A stretch of 64,000 nucleotides of DNA, from NCBI GenBank assembly GCA_949987565.1, contig OX465110.1:21099773-21163772 (forward strand), read 5' to 3'. Numbering within the stretch: position 1 is the stretch's first letter; each line of letters starts with the position of its first letter. Source of the DNA: Luidia sarsii. Taxonomy: Eukaryota > Echinodermata > Asteroidea > Paxillosida > Luidiidae. The position numbers were made by a program, and so were the translations under genes. Below are positions 13,933-24,220 of this stretch, piece by piece. The notes beneath the pieces are model-generated. The model made no database searches. It was not told the origin of the DNA and saw only the letters and a program-made list of their open reading frames with translations.

Positions 13933-14069
13933 AGTGGATGATTTTCATGAGAATGTATTCAATTCTAGATACATTTTTGAAAGGCATTTTTAGAATTTAA
14001 AAATAACAGGCCTATTACAATCAGTGCACATACATGTATGTCAATGCATCCACAAGTCCATGTACTTGC

Positions 14070-14120
14070 TGCACAATGTACATGTACATGTACATGTACC
14101 ATTCATGTACATGTACAGTG
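14070..14120. repeat. TACATG microsatellite
   Basis: Alternating ACATGT hexamers, imperfect. Confidence 0.75.
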
Positions 14121-15510
14121 TATTGAGCATGGGGTAGTAATGTACATTTACATGCACTCATTTACCATAATTATACACATTAAGAATGCAAATATAAGTG
14201 TACATGTATACATGTATGCCTATGAGTTTATTTTCAAAATTGTAGATCTATTTTGACAAAACTGATACATTTTCACTTAACACAAGACGCATACTTGATG
14301 TACCAGGGAGGTTCCCTCCCTGTGAATCTGTTGCTAGATTTGTGTTATAATTTGCTTCAAATAACAACAATTGTGCTGTAATGATTTTGCTGAAGAGACT
14401 ATGTCAAGATGGGAAACATCTATGAAATAAACTCTTAGCTACTAGGGTTTTGAAATAATAAATCAAGCAAGTGTGTCACACATAGTTGAAGCACACAGTC
14501 TTACTAGGAAAGGAAGAGTAGACGTTTGGTGCTTAGTGGTGCTTTGTAATTCTGGTTGTACACGTATACACTATACAACCGAGTGAGAAACAAAGTTTTA
14601 AAAATTCACTTTCCTGGGTAGAAATTTGCGCTGTATGTCCCTTATATACTGTACAGTATAACTCTTGAACGTGAACAGATTCTAACCCATCACAAAATTC
14701 CCTTTTTTTAAGTAATTTCCAAATATGAGTTTCTTGAAAACCTTGTTGAGACCTATTCACCTTAACAAATTTCCCTGTGGAGGCCTACATGTACATGTAT
14801 TCAACCTACATTTTGTATTTTCTTACATGTAGGTATCCACAAGGCACTAGATTCACCCCACCTATAGTGTTGTACACGGTGACCGTCTAATTCTTAGGCA
14901 GTATGAACTCCTGGCTATTTCCTGGTACTGGTAGTGAGAACTTTGGAATACAATGGATTCAGGCAGAAGGCGAAGTAATGTTCCCCAATGACCCACTGCC
15001 CTCTTAATTCTCCCCTACCTTCCTGGCAACCACTAAATCCCAGACATTTAGAAGTTCCTGGCCTGTGGGGGTTTGTGGTTTAGTGAGGAGTTTCCCTGTG
15101 GTACCCAGAGGTGGGTGGGTCAGCCTCATGTAAGGATGTCCTGCATTGTGGTTAGAACCAGCCCAGGCACTATATGAACGGCCATCGCATCAATTGAACC
15201 ACTTAATCTCAGGTCCTTGGCTCGCTGACTAGTCTGGTGTCTGGCTTGTGAATTAGGTTTGTTGGTGGTTTAACAATAGACATAAAATTACCGAGCAGCT
15301 AAGAACATTTGCTCATACATGTAAGACCAAAGAGAATGGCACCGATCAACAGGTTACCGGTATGTGTGCGACCAATGGTGTCATTACAGGTGGCTGGTTT
15401 CCTGCATGTCTTAAGTTGGGATTTTTGGGGGGGTTTTTCAGTCAAATTGCAGGTCATGATCTAGACGCTATTGTTCTTTACAGTTTGCCCAAGTTGAACC
15501 TCTGGCAAGG

Positions 15511-15572
15511 CAGACAAAGTACAGAGTCTCTTTGGGGCAGACAAAGTACAGAGTCTCTTTGGGGCAGACAAT
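15511..15572. repeat. About 28-bp direct duplication
   Basis: The block GGCAGACAAAGTACAGAGTC plus TCTTTGGG occurs twice in tandem, followed by the start of a third. Confidence 0.85.
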
Positions 15573-15702
15573 GAGCTATTCATCCCTATGAAAATGGCGC
15601 ACTCAACTTTGGTGCACACCCCTTGTGCACAGCAGTACAGCAGTGGTTCTACCATGCAATCCTGTACATTTACCTATCTGATACATGGACACTGTACTGT
15701 AC

Positions 15703-15828
15703 AGAGTACCGGTACATGTACATGTACATTGTATGTGGATATGTACATGTATGTATACATGTACATGTGTATACATGTACATGTGTATACATGTACATGT
15801 ACATGTACATGTACGGTACATGTACCTT
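15703..15828. repeat. TACATG/GTATAC microsatellite
   Basis: About 125 bp of TACATG hexamers interleaved with GTATAC. This is the longest uninterrupted run of the class in the window, and it is self-complementary. Confidence 0.85.
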
Positions 15829-16474
15829 GGACATGCAGGCCTCTACTTATATAATTATGTATTCAAACTCTTAATTCAGTAAAGAAAATTTGAGCTACAT
15901 GTACATGTATTTGCTTAAACTGTGGCCTACACTACTTGATATATTTCAGATGGAGTTGATGATAAACTTAATTTGACATGTTTGCCCTTACTATGCACAC
16001 AGGGGAAGTTGGAGTAGACGCCTATTTTTATCTCACTTTTCTGGCTGGAATTTTTATCATGTCAAAATCAACTGATTGTTGTATATGGGGAGGTCATTAC
16101 ATGTACATGTACCATGGTATGTACATGTACAGTACATGTAGGGACCACACAAAAAATTGTATCTGAGGGTCATTGGGGAGGAATTACGAAAGGGATTTTC
16201 ATTTTTTAAAATTAAAAACAAAGTGGCTCATTTTTGATTTTCAGATCATTCGCCATTATATTTAGATTACTAATTGTTCCATGTTGCATTCAGAGCAAGT
16301 TCCAAGAGCTGTTGGATGTCTTTACCCAACCAATTCTAGGCCGTTATCAAGATAATTCAAGATCCATGTACTGTATGTGCAGTAGCAGCTTGCTACTTTC
16401 CCTACACCATGGCCGTACATGGTCAACCATCCCCCATGAGTGCTACTGTACTGTGAGTGTTCAGCGTTTATACC

Positions 16475-16643
16475 TTAAAAGTTAGAGGGCCTGATGTTTC
16501 GATCCTAGCAGGACCTTTCTCAAAGGCTTTGAGAAAGGTCCTGCTACATGTAGGATTGAAATGTAAGGCCCTCTAACTTTTGAGATTTATGTATTGCAGG
16601 TCATTTTAGTCAGTGAGCAGCTTGCAACAGTGTTTTTGTATTT
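16475..16643 (+). mobile_element. Fold-back element, copy 3
   Basis: A diverged copy: left arm AAAAGTTAGAGGGCCTGATG, centre CCTAGCAGGACCTTTCTCAA facing TTGAGAAAGGTCCTGCTA, right arm GGATTGAAATGTAAGGCCC. Both arms carry the same AGAGGGC variant in place of GTGGGC, so they have been co-inherited or corrected together. A diverged tail follows. Confidence 0.8.
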
Positions 16644-17562
16644 AAAAAAGGGCATTCTTTACCTTGATAACATCTGTGAAACTATATACTGGTTAATTAC
16701 TAATAATTAGTCATCTCTGAAGTTTGCAGTTCTCTTCCAACAAATAATACAAAATAATATTGTCCGAGCATAATTGAAGGTTCACACAAACTTTTTGGAC
16801 TAAGTTTGATTGTCCTAACAGTTTAGGGAATGTTGCATCCCTTCCCTTGATCTTTCACCCGCTTCCTCTTTAGCGCAGTAGAGATCTACTGCTAATCATA
16901 AACCAATGAATGTTGCTTTGTAAATCCTTCTTTTGAGGGCTTTTAGTTATCGCCAAGCTGTGTACGTGATTGTATTCCTGGCAGGTGGCTAGTCAACATT
17001 CATCTTGGCCTCATTTAGTACCTGAACGTATACTTGTGCTTCATATTGGCATTTTTCTATTCCTCATCAACATAGTCTACAGACTGTATTGTCTGTCCAA
17101 TATTTACATATTTGTATCGAGTTTCAAACGCCCCAGACACTATCTACGTGTGTGCATTTTTGGGGGGCCTTTTTTTTTTTGACTGGTGTTGTCTTCCGCT
17201 ACAGTGTGTGAGAGCCAGACAGATGCAGGATGTAGATCAGACAATGGTTATGTTCACTGGCCATGCAATGGCCTCCTCTTAACTGATTGATGGCTGTGAA
17301 TGGGACAGGGAAGTTGATTGATTGTATCACATCTACAATTGCTACTGTCATGAGAGGTAATAATGCTAACTCTTGGTTTGATTTCCTGGATTCTTTTCTG
17401 CCGCCGCACTTCAGAAATGGGAAACATTACCAAGACAATGGTTCAAATTCAAATGGGTAAATCTTACCGTGGTTCATACTTAGACCTTTTGAGTTTTAGA
17501 AATTTAACCAAGATACAGTGTACGTGTAGCGCTTAAAGTAACCAAGCTGGCAATAGGTTGAT

Positions 17563-17690
17563 TGCACCGGTGGCCATCTTTGGGGCCTAGTCTTTGTTCC
17601 TCTTGGATAGGCAAGAGTGCACTCTTTGTACCTGCATTGTCACTGAATTTTGATAACACTAGAAGGCCCCAAAGATGGCTGCTGGTGGAA
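17563..17690. mobile_element. Short inverted-repeat (hairpin) element
   Basis: Imperfect complementary arms about 25 bp long (CACCGGTGGCCATCTTTGGG near 17565 and CCCCAAAGATGGCTGCTGGTG near 17667) surround about 70 bp of non-repeat sequence. It has the size and plan of a small MITE. No target-site duplication could be fixed by eye. Confidence 0.5.
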
Positions 17691-18183
17691 ACGATCTATA
17701 TGTCGTGACCTCAATAGGATAGCCAGCGGAAAAAAGACAACTTTTGGTTGCTATCACAATGGCAGTGCATGTCATGCATTCTGAAACCATGCACAGTGTG
17801 TTGTCGTGGCACTCACAGACTATCAGTTGACTGGATGTGGTTTTCTACCAAGTCTCGTTTTACAAAGTGGCGCGTTTCCACTAGACTTAATGACTCTGTT
17901 AAAGTTACATGTACTGTAGGGCCTACATGTACCTGGTCAATTCTACTGGGCAGATGTTGGTTGGTTTGTTGAATATTTTAGGAAATGTGACAGCCATTTC
18001 CACTGAACTTAGTTACAGTGTGAAATAGGAAAAGTAACCATTGTCTTAGTGAGCTACTGAGCTTAACCTAAATACTGTCCAGTAAAAACGTTGCTTGAGT
18101 TGTCCTTGACAATAGGATTCTACTCAATACTTGGGGAAATAAGTCACTCATCAACATCTCATTCTCAGTAGCCAACAATCTTC

Positions 18184-18240
18184 TACATGTACATGTACAT
18201 GTACAACACATACATGTACATATGTACAGTACATTGTACA
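18184..18240. repeat. TACATG microsatellite
   Basis: Imperfect TACATG run ending in CAGTACATTGTACA. Confidence 0.7.
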
Positions 18241-18573
18241 CAAGTCTGTCTCTCCCTCGTAAACCCCAATAACGAAAGATTGATTTATGAGGATACTTAA
18301 ACACATGTACAGGGTACCAGTAGCAGGGAAACGATTTGCTTTATAGCATTAAGCATTGTTTATTTGAGTGCTGGCCTTGTCCACCAATCCACACACATGT
18401 ACATGTACCTGTATAATATGTAAATATACATTCGTACATGTATGACCAGCTGGTCAGGACTACAAATTCTGATAATGTCACAGCACACCTATTTGTTATG
18501 TTATCATTTTTTATCTTTTGTGGGGCAGACAAAACAAACAATTGCTGCTAAGCTTTAATTTTGTAAGTTTTTA

Positions 18574-18595
18574 TGTGTGTGTGTGTGTGTGTGTG
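18574..18595. repeat. (TG)n microsatellite
   Basis: Eleven consecutive TG dinucleotides. Confidence 0.9.
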
Positions 18596-20236
18596 AGTGC
18601 AGACAGCATGTTGATGTACATGTTTACATGTTTAATAGGCAGCTAGTGCATTCTTCTGGGATTGTCTCTAGGTTCAGACTTACATTCTGCTACAGATGCT
18701 AAGATTGCAAGGGGAATGAGAACTCCTGTAAACTCCCTTAATTTACATCAATGTACCCATTTGTTAAGGCTGACTCCTTGCATGCAGGTAGTGCTCCTAG
18801 TATGTCAATCAATTCAACTCCAGCCAGTTAGTTTATTTATGCACCTGTATAGGTTTCACCGAATCCTGTCATGAAATAATAATGATTTTGGATGTCTAAC
18901 AAAGGTCCAAATACCTGTGTGAAGCCTCCTGTAGAACTACATATTGTACATTATATATTATATTTATGCATACATGTACGTGTACAACCAGACAGGCAGC
19001 TTGATCAACCAAGATTATGGTCACAGTCTAGTAAAGTTGACTTTAAAGGTCTGTCTGACCCAATGACCAACTTAGCCAGAAGGCACAGTCTGATCAATTT
19101 GCCTTCAATGGTCTAGCCATGGAGGTAGAGGGAGGGTCTCGCCCACCTAATGTCCAAAGGGGAGCATGGATACAGTCCAATGATCCAAGGTCTTAATAGT
19201 CTGGTTGACCCCATGACAAAGTGATACCTAACCTTGTACACTGTCTAGTAACCTGGTAACCGGACATGTAAGCCAGTCTTAAGTGTTCTTTCCAATCTGC
19301 AATTGTGAATCGCGATAAAAAAAAAACCTGTTTTCTCTGTCTACGGTATACACTCCAAAAAATCGTGAGGCCAAAAAACAAAAAAACGTGAGACGTGGTT
19401 GGCAATTGTTGTCAAATGGTGCATGTGTCCTTGAGGGTGGCCTATGCTGGCAGATACGTGCACATACCCCACATGTATAAACAAGCAAGACACATCCTGT
19501 CTGTCCGAGCACGAGTGATGCATTGTGGGATTAAAACAATAAACCTGATGTGATTTCTACTGAGCTTTTGGACATGTAGCAAATATTCGGCATTATTTAT
19601 CAAAGTCTCACTAATAGGTGGAATCATAATCACGATTCAGAGCCTAGCATTTATTGTATCCACACACCAAAGAAAGAGTTTTAATTGCGATTCAAATTGT
19701 GATCCCATTAATCACATTTAAGGGGTACAGTGATAAAGATACATGTAATGTACAGTATTGTATTCTACATACAGATGTAATGTGTCAAGTATACACTGCA
19801 CTCATGTACCTGTACATGTACATGTGTATACATGTAATGTCTACATGTACATGTAGTGTGTATCTTCGTTTTATTATTTGCAGTTGTATGGAAATGATTT
19901 GACAAGGAGATGGAATTATATATGGCGAAATGGATGTGATGCACTATGGTAGGCAATGCATTGACCTGCATTCTTGGGGTTAACTCATGAAGATGGTCCG
20001 AGCCTTTGAACGAAGCAGGAAATACCAACGGATCTGATGGAAGGACTGTACATACATGTACATGTAGTCTACATGTACATATGTACCGGTAGTGTACTGC
20101 ACATGTACAGTACATGCATGTATTTCTATACGGTATATCATATGCCACCAAATAATGTTGCCTCGTTAAGGTCTCTCTAATGATATTGTTTCTTTCTCTC
20201 TCCCATCCCATCTTGTTCCTTCCAACCTCCTTACAG

Positions 20237-20430
20237 ATGACAGTAAGAGTCAAGGTGACAGCAGCAATCTACACTTGTTCTTTCTGGTCATCCTTGCACC
20301 CATCACATTTGTCTGCCTGCTATGCTGTTTAATTATGTACATACGCCAACGCAACAATCTCCTCATGCCTCCACTACATCAAAGATCTCAGCGTCTCTCC
20401 ATGTCTACACCGTCAGATACCACTCCCCCA
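20237..20430 (+). CDS. PMEPA1/LDLRAD4: PMEPA1/LDLRAD4-like transmembrane exon
   Basis: The acceptor is a pyrimidine-rich tract ending CTCCTTACAG. The exon's first two bases complete a codon begun upstream. The donor is CCCCCA|GTAAGT after an intact codon (phase 0). It encodes a stalk with several Ser and Asp, the membrane helix, and a juxtamembrane region rich in Arg, Gln and Ser. Confidence 0.85.
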
Positions 20431-23136
20431 GTAAGTGTCTCTTACCCTGCCTACTGCTCACTTGTGTTCTTTAATGAAGGGTCTAAAGAAAGATGCATGG
20501 GTGCTTGGCATACAGTAGGCCTAAATATACCCACCCTTCTCTCAAGATACATTTGTATGTTGGCTTTAATAATCCTTCTCAAAGTACATGTATGTACATG
20601 TACCTACCCGGGAAGAAACAAATAAGAAAACATTTCTCTTTTTTGTTTTTTTCTTCATTTTGTTTGGTTTTTTATTTTTAGTCGAGAAAACGTGTCTAGA
20701 CTTGCTCTGTCCTGTCCAAGTCAATACTGTGACATTGTTAAACTTTAAACTGGTCAATGTTCACTTTTCTTCTTTGTCACTTTGTGCTATCTTACATGTA
20801 CAGTCCCTGTCTATAATTATTGCTTCATCCCTGTCCTAGAGCTAGATTGCAAAAGGCATAAATATGCTTTTGTTCGTAGGTGTTTTGTTGTGTGATGGAA
20901 TTGAATGAAGTGTCCTTGTACTGTAGTGTCCATTGAGATTCTGCTGCTTATAAATTCTCCGCCAGAATGGTACATGTACATGTATATGGTTATACGGTCC
21001 TAACATGGGCAGACGAGTACACACATCCTATGGGGCACACACGCTACATGGTTATACAGTACTAACATACGCAGAACCATGCACACATCCTATGGGGCAC
21101 ACTCATACACAGCTGTTGGCTATAGCCACAATGTCTTGATTTGACCTAGATCTGTCTGGGCTGCAGGTTGACCTTATGGAGTGCCTAGTGTGACAAAATT
21201 TATCATCTGCAAAATAGCTATGATGGAATTCTTAGTATCGCATATCAGTGTTCAGTTTGCTTTATTTGTTCATTGCTTACTCTTTCATTTAAGGGATTGG
21301 CATTTTCAGTGATGGCTTGGTAATTTAAGATCAAATTCGAGAACCTTTTCAAATTACAGTTGGATATGCAAAGGCAGCATATTTTACTCCCAGATAACTC
21401 ATATGAACGTCTTTAGGGACAAGCTGCAATCCATGATTGTTTTGATCTTCCTGTTAGAATTGTCCGCAGTGCAGAAGACTCCCTCTGGGCACAAATGCAA
21501 TTGAAACCCGCAGACAAAGGAAAAGTTGACATGTGAAGACGAGAAATGAAATGAAAAAATACATGGAAATACAAACCATTAGGTATAATGATATAGAGCA
21601 TAACCACACATTAAGGCATGGCATTCAAGTGACAAGGAAATGGAAGTATTCTCCAATAAAATTTTAAAAGACATGTAGGAAGAAAGAACCAGTCATTGGG
21701 TCATTGGGTACATGCACTGCAAACTTGTTGCTACATTTGACTGATTGATCAAACATGCACCATGTTTATCAACAAATTAAGCAATTTAATCCTGAAAGGA
21801 GTCGCTACATTAGCAACTGAATGTTGCCATCTGAAGTTGGTTCAATTGCTTTATTAAAAGTGAATTGACTTTGATTGGAAAACAAAGTGAATTCTGACTC
21901 TCCCAAATGTTCAGTATTATGATTTAGATTTGATTCAGAACAAAACCAATTTTTATTCTCTCAAGTTTCACTCTTGCACAGCAGGGGCCAAGCACCAACA
22001 TTTGCCTAAGCACAAAATAGAATCAGTTTGCAAACCGTAATTTCAATATTATTTCAATTAAAGAAGAGGGAAAACAAGTCCAAAGCAATTTGTAATCCTG
22101 CTTAGACAAAGGAAACAATTTCCTGCTAAGCAGATTTTCACGCTTAAGTGGCTCTATGAAATTGGCCCCAGGTCAAAGATGTTTGTCTCTGATTTGTCTC
22201 AATTCCATGTTTTGGGGTTTTTTCAACTAGCTTTTCAACATGGGAAGCACACAAAGCAATGGTTCCCAAACACAACCTTGGAGAAATATTTGGTTGTACT
22301 GAAAGACTCGCACGAAAGGTCAAGTTTCAGTCTTGTGGACCTTTGCAGATACGCTTTGACCACATTTTGAAGTCTGACTATTATTTGGATTTCTTTTGGT
22401 TTGTCAGACCAGTGAGCTGCCGCTACTACAGGGCAGGCCTTTTTCCAGCGAGCACCATCAAGAGATGCTGCGTCAACAACGAGAAACTGTCTGTCACCGC
22501 AGTGAATCGACGGAGGACTACCCTTCCACAGTGGTGCACTATGATGAGGAAGCACACCCTATTATGAGGGGCTTGAGACTCTTTAGCGAGGACGTGTGTC
22601 GGTCAGGAATCAGACCCCCTCCAAATCGGACTGTCTTTGACAGCATTGAGGGCAGCCTAAGTATGAAGCCTAAGCAGGCTTCATCCAAAGTGGACACAAA
22701 GAAATGTGGCGTTCATCGGACTGACTATAACCCCAGCGGCACGCCAAAGGGCAAGTCAGGTTTACAAGTGCTAGACAGTGAGACCAAGACACCTCTCAAG
22801 TTATTAGATCCTGATTCGGAAGGACCGCCGCCCTATCTTACGGTTGTCAAGAAGCAGCAGCAGCAACAGCAACCTAGACCTTCTTCAGAGGTCATAAATG
22901 TGTGTGATAGAAGTCCTAGCCACCTAGTGGCTGCACTAAGTGAACCAAGTATGCAGCGGGCTGCTGTGGAAACGTGGCCCATGCCACATCCGTCACCTGA
23001 GGCTACCACTCCGCCCTCGTCACTGCCCCAACAGGCCCGGCCCAGCACCAGGCAATGTCCGTTCCCCCCGCCTCAAAGGAGGAAGGAAAGTTCCCAAATC
23101 CCAAGGAGTGACACCAGCGAGACCCATATTGCATGA
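20237..23136 (+). CDS. PMEPA1/LDLRAD4: PMEPA1/LDLRAD4-like TGF-beta/Smad pathway regulator (3' part, two exons)
   Basis: Two in-phase exons (20237-20430 and 22408-23136) encode the last 306 residues of a single-pass membrane protein. In order: a short polar stalk; a transmembrane segment of about 25 residues (LHLFFLVILAPITFVCLLCC, 20269-20343) followed by basic YIRQR; the motif RPPPNRTVFDS (22612-22644); GPPPY (22822-22836); a glutamine run; and a proline-rich tail. Vertebrate PMEPA1 and LDLRAD4 have a transmembrane helix, a PPNR Smad-interaction motif inside APPNRTIFDS, and PPxY motifs that bind Nedd4-type ligases. They act at endosomal membranes to sequester Smad2/3 and damp TGF-beta signalling. 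The first vertebrate PPxY is not seen here. The N-terminus, which in LDLRAD4 carries an LDLa module, is missing. I infer family membership from these motifs and their order; the rest of the tail is diverged. Confidence 0.85.
20431..22407 (+). other. Intron of the PMEPA1/LDLRAD4-like gene
   Basis: GT-AG intron (GTAAGTGTCT to GGTTTGTCAG), about 2 kb, phase 0. It holds short TACATG tracts (20585-20606, 20971-20986) and a repeated phrase around TCCTATGGGGCACAC (about 21027 and 21090). No further exon is seen. Confidence 0.8.
22408..23136 (+). CDS. PMEPA1/LDLRAD4: PMEPA1/LDLRAD4-like cytoplasmic-tail exon with PPNR and PPPY motifs
   Basis: The terminal coding exon is 242 codons plus TGA. The PPNR motif (22618-22629) and PPPY motif (22825-22836) are 65 residues apart, the same order as the Smad-interaction motif and second PPxY of vertebrate relatives. 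A CAG/CAA run of about six glutamines (near 22855-22872) follows PPPY directly. The last 70 residues are rich in Pro and Ser with several PxxP motifs. Confidence 0.88.
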   Translation, partial: TSELPLLQGRPFSSEHHQEMLRQQRETVCHRSESTEDYPSTVVHYDEEAHPIMRGLRLFSEDVCRSGIRPPPNRTVFDSIEGSLSMKPKQASSKVDTKKCGVHRTDYNPSGTPKGKSGLQVLDSETKTPLKLLDPDSEGPPPYLTVVKKQQQQQQPRPSSEVINVCDRSPSHLVAALSEPSMQRAAVETWPMPHPSPEATTPPSSLPQQARPSTRQCPFPPPQRRKESSQIPRSDTSETHIA

Positions 23137-24220
23137 CATCACACCTACCCTACTCCAAGCACTTGGTCAAGAAATGCTAGCAAACAATAGACAGCCTTAA
23201 TAACACAAAAAGGTGTCATTGATCCACAGTATAAAAGCTCTTCATATATAATAATTATCTTAAAAGATTAGAATGTTGGCATTTGACAACAAGGCAGAAG
23301 GTATGGAAGAAAGAGCCAGAGAGAGAGAGAGGGGGATCAAAGAGTAGGAAGAATATCCACATTAGAAATCTTCTGTCTGTCAATTTTCAAGCTACCGGAA
23401 CCCGTCCCTAGTAAATGTCCAAGTGAAGGCAATGTTGGATGGAGTAGGCTCGCGTATTTTATGTTGGGGGTGTAAAAAGCAGTTGCACTAAGGCAGAAAC
23501 TATTTTTGTCAGAAACGGAACAAGGCCTGAGAATTTCCGCACGCTAGAAAACCATCTGTTTAATCTGTCTCTGCCAGCCAAAGGTTAAATCAAGTGCAAA
23601 GCTTCAACTTGTGGCTCAGGAACTCAACTTGTTGTCAATATGTTGAACTCCCTCCTTATGTAAATTGAGATTTCTCCAGATTGGAGAATTTTACCCGTAA
23701 AGACTCAATTCAACTCAGTGTGACCATATGTGAAGGGAGTCATGCTACCTTACATCAAGTGTGAACTAACCATATCTCCCATCCATCAGCCTCTTATCAC
23801 TGATGGGCAAGACATGTAAGCAGTGAGCTTTAGGAGTCGAGTGAATTTCCAAAAGCAACAAAAGTTGCATGTGCTGCTGGCCATGTGGTTATCATGAAAA
23901 GTATTATACCAAATAAATGTAATGATTAAATATGGCATTAAATATCAACCTGAAAACTCACTATTTTTATTGATGATTTCTTTAAAAAGAATACTACTAT
24001 CCAATACTTATTCCTACATATTTTGACCTGAAAACATTTCCCATTAAGATTTCCCTTTAAAACTCCTCAGAAAAATGTTCTGTTTAAACAAATATATATC
24101 TGAATATCTCCCTTTTGATGGCAGTAAATAACCTCGCCATGCAGACAAACAATTTGAAAGGCTCGTTATTGTGTTGTGAGAAATCGGATGAGTTTTAATA
24201 AAGATTTTGACTTGAATTGC
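23137..24220 (+). other. Probable 3' UTR of the PMEPA1/LDLRAD4-like gene
   Basis: Sequence after the TGA has no further coding signal. A TTAATAAAGATTTTGACTTG context at 24195 looks like the main polyadenylation site; an AATAAA-like hexamer near 23912 is an alternative. Confidence 0.55.
24197..24202 (+). promoter_or_regulatory. Candidate polyadenylation signal AATAAA
   Basis: A canonical hexamer about 1.06 kb after the stop codon of the PMEPA1/LDLRAD4-like gene. Confidence 0.55.

Larger units (their letters stand above)
1..20236. other. Gene-poor region, probably upstream intron or flank
   Basis: No exon could be recognised on either strand. Open frames are short, rich in Tyr/Met/Val from TACATG repeats, or produced by tandem arrays. 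The stretch is AT-rich and holds the repeats listed separately. Because the plus-strand gene starting at 20237 enters with a spliced, partial codon, its upstream exon or exons (signal or LDL-receptor class A part) lie here unseen or before the window. I searched the translated frames for a cysteine-rich LDLa pattern and found none. Confidence 0.6.
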
